Below are positions 59,401 to 64,000 of a stretch of DNA of 64,000 nucleotides, piece by piece. The DNA is from Phoronis australis (lineage: Eukaryota; Phoronida; Phoronidae): contig NMRA01000347.1 of NCBI GenBank assembly GCA_002633005.1, forward strand, positions 105,031-169,030, in the 5' to 3' direction. The first letter of the stretch is position 1. Each line of letters opens with the position of its first letter. A program made the translations under genes and the position numbers. The notes beneath the pieces were generated by a model, which was given only the letters and a program-made list of their open reading frames with translations, did not search any database and had not been told where the DNA came from.

Positions 59401-62400
59401 TTGCTTTGCTCTGCAATCCTTTGAGCTTCGGTGATACAAGTGGTTGCTACGCTGGTATTGCCGGGGATCCGATAATGCGATTGAATGCTGTTTTGGTGGG
59501 AGGGGCTCACATGTTCCTCACCCCCTTTAAAGAAATCTCAGTGCCACTGATTCATAGTCACTGAATTTTGGGTATCAATAGTTCAGGAATAAAAGTAGTT
59601 CTTAGTGATGTTAATTATACTCTGACCAATCAGCCAAGGATAGCATCTGATTTCTAATCCTTCTGTTTAACATGACTTTTGGTTAGTGTGTTATTTTAAG
59701 CCGCAGACAAATGGAAGTTGTCTTCTAATTTTGTTTTTTCTATACCCGAGAGTGAAATAATGCAAAAGTAGGGCAGAGTTCAGTAATGGTCAGACCTATG
59801 CTAGGACCTCGCAAAGAGCAATATTTCGGGAGATAATACATTATTTCTGCATATTTTAAATGAGAACATGTATTATGTGCTTTTGGCTAGATTTTTGTAG
59901 CCACGAGACAGCTACTGAACTTGTGCTTCTAACACTCTCGTATGTGGCACTTAGTTTATAAGGAAACCAGTTGGTGACATTCCACTGTCTGGTGGCTTCG
60001 TGATTAAAGTCAGTGGGTTTGAATACAATATTTTAAAGTTTTCCGAGTTTCTGAAGGGAATCATGGATTATACAGTGGTTAATTTTTTGACCTGATGAAG
60101 GGGGAATTTTGTGTGGTTTTTAAAATATTTTTAGAGGGGTAGAATGGGGCCGATATTTGACTTTAGTTTTGAGGGATCAAGAGCCCTGGCAGTTTCTGAC
60201 TGCTACCCACTCGTCTTAGTCAGTCCTACAGATCAGTATTACAAAACCAGTTTCTGACTGCTACCCACTCGTCTTAGTCAGTCCTACAGATCAGTATTAC
60301 AAAACCAGTTCTTCCCATCTCATTAACTCACTAAATCTCCATTTTTAATTGTTACAGCTAATAGTCTTTGCAGTCAAGACTCCTACATAATACAAATTGT
60401 ATGCATTTCAACTCACATTTTCTGATATGTTTAATCGTTAGTACAAAACTTTACTGGTTTGAGCTCTTGTGTAATATGCTCTGTAATCTTCATGTAATAT
60501 GCTCTGTAATCTTCGTGTAATGTGATCTGTAATCTTCATGTAATATGTTTAACGTTCTTGTAATATATCTTGATGGCTCAATGTATTGCAGATCATCTTG
60601 GATCTGTCGAACCGAACTGATGTCAGTGTTAGCCGTATCTTGCCAGATAACGCCGTGGGTTTGCCACCAGCCGGGGGCTTGCCAGCATTGTACATCTTGA
60701 ATAAGGCTTCAGGCCAGTTCACTCTCAAGTCAAGGTCAGTGCTGTGGTAAACATTCCCCAGTTTGGGACAGTGATAAATTGATTATTTCGCTCAACATCG
60801 GAGGTTGTCCTAAATTCTACAAGTAAACAATATTGGGCATCCCAAATCCTAGATTGTAGATTGAAAATGTATTGCCCTTTATTTGAGATGTAGGATGATC
60901 CCCAAGTCGCACGTGTCCCTAATTCCAGAATGAATAAAATTAAATTTTTGTGGGACTTTCAGTGTCCGAAATTCTAGAGACTACCCCAAATTGGAGAACT
61001 TTTTACCCTAGTTCTGCAGCCATGTTAAGTTCACACCACCCTGAGTCATGACAATTTACGTTTCATGCCTTGAAGATAAACGACAATATTCAAATGGTAT
61101 AGTATAGCCTTTGTTATATGGGCCATGTAGGCGTGACTGTGTCGGGCACTTCACTACCTACTTTCAAACTGCAACATGTGATCAATTCATTTCCAGTAAT
61201 ATCCAAAATCGAACAGCTGCCACTAAATTGCTGCAGGGGCTTGTGGGATATGTGCCCAAGGCAGAGACACCTGTTGTGGTTTTACAGAACAAATTAACTG
61301 CCAGGCCTACTAACAGGTAAGTTAGAATTAGACATTGATTCGCAGTGCATAGAGAAGATAGTTTGAGAAAATTATGTTTCTTAACACCATGGCTACTATG
61401 GCATTGGATGTTATCTGCTTTGCGCGTTGGTGAGGAATTGCATTAGATCTTCTGTACTTTCTGCACCACAGTTAGGAATAGTATAAGCCTCATTTCATGA
61501 GAGTAAATGACCTATTTTGATTTTCTCTTTTTTCAGCTGAACTAGACGAATTGCAGCTTTAAGCGTGTATAATTTATGAGATTAAAAACAGTGAACACCT
61601 CATAATTGTATGAATTAATTGAACTAAGAAAATTTTCATGCCAAAGAACATTTACTTCAATTTTTAAAATGCACTTAATTTATAGATGGAGAATTAACGC
61701 TGTTGGTGTTCCAAACTGTATAGAATCTAACTAGACTACCTTGATAGTCGTGCTGTAATTTTTCCATTTAACTTAAAAAATTAGACGTTTCAATTTTTGA
61801 GAAAAGCAAAATAATATAACATTAAATAAAGGCCTGGGTTAACAGTGGCTAACTGTACAGTGTTTCTCTGGAGAGGTCACCACTGTCAAGTACTGCTAAC
61901 TGTACAGTGTTTCAGACCTGTTGGCAAGGTGTACATGAAAGATTTGTAGTCTGTACTTCGTTTGGCCATTCACTAATTTATAAGAGGTTACCACTGTCAA
62001 GTACTGTTAACTGTACTGTGTTTCAGACCTGTGAGCAAGGTCTACATGAAAGATTTAGAATCTGCACTTCTTTGGTCATTCACTAAAGAGGTCGCCGCCG
62101 CCAAATACATCACTGCTGCCAAGTTGGATGCACTGAAAAAGTATGCAGCCGTCTTGAGCAAGGTGAGCATGGGACTTGTTGGCTCATCTATGGAGTAAGG
62201 CTTGCCCATTGGCAGCGGAGTGTTGGGTGTTTTTTTTCTTCTTCAAGTATTAGCATTGGCATACCCCCAGGAATTGGTTTGCATTAAATACAAGTTCTCA
62301 CTCTCTTCATTGCATACATGCACTATTAAGACCCCGAGCTTATAGGCGTGAAACACTTTTTGTGCTGTGCTCGAATGTCTTCCATTAAATATAAAGCCGG

Positions 62401-62955
62401 GATTGGAACCCAGGTCTCCCAAGTGAGAGTCCGCAGTTCAGTCAACATGGCCACACTGCTAAGAGTGTTGTGTGGGCTAAACTGACACTTGGTCATTTCT
62501 TGTCACTTTCTGGGCATTTTCACGTTGCATAATTTTTTATATTTTTTCGTTGTTTGTATGCGCACTACAGGTTGCATTGCTTGTCCGATCAACATGAAAT
62601 TTCACACACAGCATGTGCCTCGTTAATAGCTTGAACCCTATTGTTTTTTGTTGAAACCTGAGTGAAGGTGATGGAAGTCATAAACAAAATAGAACTACAC
62701 CGTTGTCCTATGGGGGGAGTTGTTACCCTGTCTGAGGCAGCTTTCATTTTCAACATGACAAGTTTTATTGCATCCAAAGGGAGTGTCAGCAGCTGCGCCC
62801 CCTTGTGTGAAGTACGTGCACTGTCCGTGTTTCTTTTCCAGTATTTCCCCGGGGATCACAGGGTCATGACTGCACTCAGTGAGATTAATGATTGGATCAG
62901 CAAGAAGACAGCGTTAAATGGGGAACAGTTTGCTAAACTCATCAAGCAGGTTCAG
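47471..62955 (+). CDS. QSOX: Quiescin sulfhydryl oxidase, N-terminal part (8 exons; continues past the window)
   Basis: Exons: 47471-47708, 55934-56034, 58204-58358, 59117-59198, 60592-60734, 61197-61316, 62027-62162 and 62842-62955. All are GT-AG with matching phases, giving 1089 nt or 363 aa so far. A signal peptide (about residues 1-24) leads to a thioredoxin domain with active site WCGHC (residues 60-64) and the family features VDCAEETN and VPTIKLF. A second, redox-inactive thioredoxin-like domain and the helical linker follow (SKVYMKDLESALLWSF, LDALKKYAAVLSKYFPGD, INDWISKK). QSOX makes disulfides in secreted proteins, passing electrons from the CxxC to FAD in a C-terminal ERV/ALR domain, which must lie beyond 64000. 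Whether this is QSOX1 or QSOX2 does not apply if the species split from vertebrates before that duplication. Confidence 0.92.
49010..49290. repeat. Degenerate tandem repeats, about 85-95 bp
   Basis: The words TGGCATCCTCAAGGAAGG, CTTTCACTGA and GTCAGTGGAGT recur three or more times in the same order. Confidence 0.6.
52297..52610. repeat. About 153-bp tandem duplication with GAT/GAC microsatellites
   Basis: Each unit starts CTTGGCGAAATTAA, continues with GATGACGAAGATGACGAC-type triplets and ends with AAATCA(G/A)TAAGAAA..GGCTACAGTCT. The Asp-rich ORFs here are products of the microsatellite. Confidence 0.7.
53088..53101 (-). promoter_or_regulatory. CTCF-like motif (13/14)
   Basis: The minus strand reads CCTGTAGAGGGCGC, matching CCASYAGRKGGCRS except at position 3. 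Confidence 0.35.
53462..53487. repeat. 26-bp palindrome
   Basis: ACTTGGCGAAAT, two T bases, then ATTTCGCCAAGT: perfect 12-bp arms. Confidence 0.9.
54831..54930. repeat. Dispersed repeat B, copy 2
   Basis: The partner of 9229-9330 in the same orientation. The best-conserved part is AGCTGCCATGACCAGCCAAC against the equivalent in copy 1. Confidence 0.5.
55801..55887. repeat. 29-bp tandem repeat, 3 copies
   Basis: TGCACAGAGTGCATAACATT begins units at 55801, 55830 and 55859. The array ends about 46 bp before QSOX exon 2. Confidence 0.9.
56067..56333. mobile_element. Inverted-ended element with internal CATGCATACGAACC repeats
   Basis: The left end GGGTGCCATAGAATCGTTCG pairs with the right end CGATTCTATGGTACCC, and the match extends inward through (C)ACG(A/G)GCAT. 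The interior (56130-56280) is an irregular tandem of about 21 bp with ATCATGCATACAAACCCAAA-like units. It starts 33 bp into QSOX intron 2. Confidence 0.65.
56452..57434. repeat. 31-bp perfect tandem array, 31.7 copies
   Basis: The unit is GTGAATTATATTGCAAGG followed by TGTGTACTAGATT. Starts fall exactly every 31 bases from 56452 to 57413, with no indel, and I see no substitution in any copy. It occupies QSOX intron 2. There are no spacers, so it is a minisatellite and not a CRISPR array. Confidence 0.97.
58618..58742. mobile_element. Possible short G/C-run-ended element
   Basis: GGGTCTAGAGGGGTCAAGGG at one end and CCCTGCTCTAGCCC at the other, with internal CCCCCCTTTTTT and CCCCCTTTTTT. A weak inverted similarity only. 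Confidence 0.3.
59777..59922. mobile_element. MITE-like element, family A copy 3 (reverse orientation)
   Basis: The ends AGTTCAGTA and TACTGAACT are inverted. Its reverse complement matches copy 1 through GTAGCTGTCTCGTGGC, AAAAATCTAGCCAAAA and CACAT. It lies in QSOX intron 4. Confidence 0.55.
60190..60305. repeat. 58-bp tandem repeat, 2 copies
   Basis: CAGTTTCTGACTGCTACCCA begins units at 60190 and 60248; the copies look identical. Confidence 0.9.
60468..60548. repeat. About 25-bp tandem repeat, 3 copies
   Basis: The unit TGTAATATGCTCTGTAATCT with variants, 45 bp before QSOX exon 5. Confidence 0.75.
61873..62026 (+). pseudogene. Decayed duplicate of QSOX exon 7
   Basis: 61916 onward repeats the start of exon 7 including its acceptor (GTGTTTCAGACCTGT, then TACATGAAAGATTT) 111 bp upstream. 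In frame it reads PVGKVYMKDL followed by TAG at 61947. The intronic words GAGGT(C/T)ACCACTGTCAAG resemble the exon's own GAGGTCGCCGCCGCCAAA, so the upstream sequence seems to be one or two degenerate copies of the exon's 5' half. Confidence 0.75.
62400..62459 (-). mobile_element. tRNA-derived SINE head, minus strand
   Basis: The minus strand reads GCAGTGTGGCCATGTTGACT (A-box region) followed, after about 30 bases, by GGTTCCAATCC (B-box). GCAGTGTGGCC is shared with the head at 36589-36680. Confidence 0.45.
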
Positions 62956-64000
62956 GTAGGTCATGGCCACTAGGTAGCGCTGTCACTTTGAAATCCACTA
63001 TTCTATATACACTACACTCTAAAAGTGTTCTGAAATATTACTTGGCATTCTTCGTCATGATGTCTGTGAAGCTGGATTGATTTTCCAGCCTTCATGTTGG
63101 AGAGAATACAGGGAAATTAACAGCCAGGGCAAGTTAGTAATTTGGCTAGTGATTTAAACTAATATTTTGTAAGAATTTTGCTGTCAAAATTGTTTTAACC
63201 AGCATTTTTTACCGTGACTATATGGAAACAGTAATTTATCTTATTACCTTTACTGTGTTCTGTAGGTGGATGCATGCCAATACCTCTGTCTGACCCAGGT
63301 TTAAATATTTGAAGCACGCTCCACATCATGGTCGCACAATGATGCCTTGCGATTGCTTAATGCTGACGTGAATGCGCATCAAAATTGTGCTGCAACCCAG
63401 CATTATTTTTTCTTAATTAATCCTCAATGCATTCACATTCTAACCCAAGGAGAATGCAGAGAAGCTGATCAAAATTAACATGCCAGTAATGAAAACAAAA
63501 GAGTTTGAAGCCTATCTTGAACGATAACACCTGTAAATTTGGTTCCTACAGTAGGTTAACCCTTATCCTGCGCTAGGGGAGGTCAGCCGACATGCCAATT
63601 ACCCCATTACAATGTGTTGGGTGTACTCAATCAACTTTAGGAGAGTGCACTCACCCCAGGACACTCGTAATTTTCATTCAGAAATTGTTTGAGCCCTGGA
63701 ATGTTGTTTACATATGTGACCATGAGCATTCCATACTTCACTGTTTCCTCTACAGTTCTCCAATTTAAACCGTATGGCTGTGATTACTAGTTTGGGAGAT
63801 ATTGGCAGGTTTGTGTAAGTGTAGACACTATAAGTTTCATTATATGGCTGGAGCCATACGGGAGAGGATGACAGTGAATCAGTTTACTTTCACCAAGGCT
63901 ATGAGAAAGACTTGCACGTTGTGAAAATCTCCATTAAATTCTGCACAAGTTTTTCATTGACTTCTTGTCTGTTTATTTAATATTTCCCCTTCAAATTTCC
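62956..64000. other. QSOX intron 8 (incomplete at window end)
   Basis: It begins with GTAGGT donor. No further QSOX exon is visible before the window ends. Confidence 0.6.
62967..62980 (+). promoter_or_regulatory. CTCF-like motif (13/14)
   Basis: CCACTAGGTAGCGC matches CCASYAGRKGGCRS except for A at position 10. It lies 12 bp after QSOX exon 8. Confidence 0.3.

Overview
This is eukaryotic nuclear DNA from an animal. It is AT-rich and gene-sparse, with GT-AG introns of about 0.3-8 kb, dense tandem and inverted repeats, tRNA-derived SINE-like heads, and assembly gaps (a 610-base N run at 27625-28234 and single Ns at 4406 and 35831). The gene content (TTC16, LAP1/TOR1AIP, QSOX and TTLL homologues) and intron style fit an invertebrate, most likely a marine deuterostome such as an echinoderm, hemichordate or lancelet. 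The sequence alone does not settle the species. There are no bacterial features.

Layout. (1) 2400-16748, plus strand: a TTC16-like tetratricopeptide protein in 11 coding exons whose phases all agree, giving 921 codons plus stop. (2) 19674-20249, plus: a single-exon protein with two RRMs of ELAV/Sex-lethal style. (3) 22936-23600 and 28235-28776, plus: two copies of an unrecognised acidic/basic protein gene. Each copy is broken by a different frameshift, and the second starts at the edge of the N gap. (4) 33385-34968, plus: a single-exon, membrane-anchored tubulin-tyrosine-ligase-like (TTLL) protein, followed by a 0.75-kb tandem duplication in its 3' flank. (5) 39720-42760, minus: a LAP1/TOR1AIP homologue (torsin activator), with a possible further 5' exon near 44000-44137. 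(6) 47471 to beyond the window end, plus: the first eight coding exons of a quiescin sulfhydryl oxidase (QSOX); its flavin (ERV/ALR) half lies outside the window.

The LAP1 and QSOX genes are divergently arranged about 3.3-4.7 kb apart. Both products act in the nuclear envelope/ER-Golgi lumenal system. In human, TOR1AIP1/2 and QSOX1 are close neighbours at 1q25, while TTC16 and QSOX2 lie on 9q34, so this window may preserve an ancestral linkage. The rest is intergenic or intronic DNA with many repeats: a 337-bp foldback in TTC16 intron 1, a 32-copy perfect 31-bp array in QSOX intron 2, three or more small terminal-inverted-repeat element families, a decayed duplicate of a QSOX exon, and scattered CTCF-like motifs.
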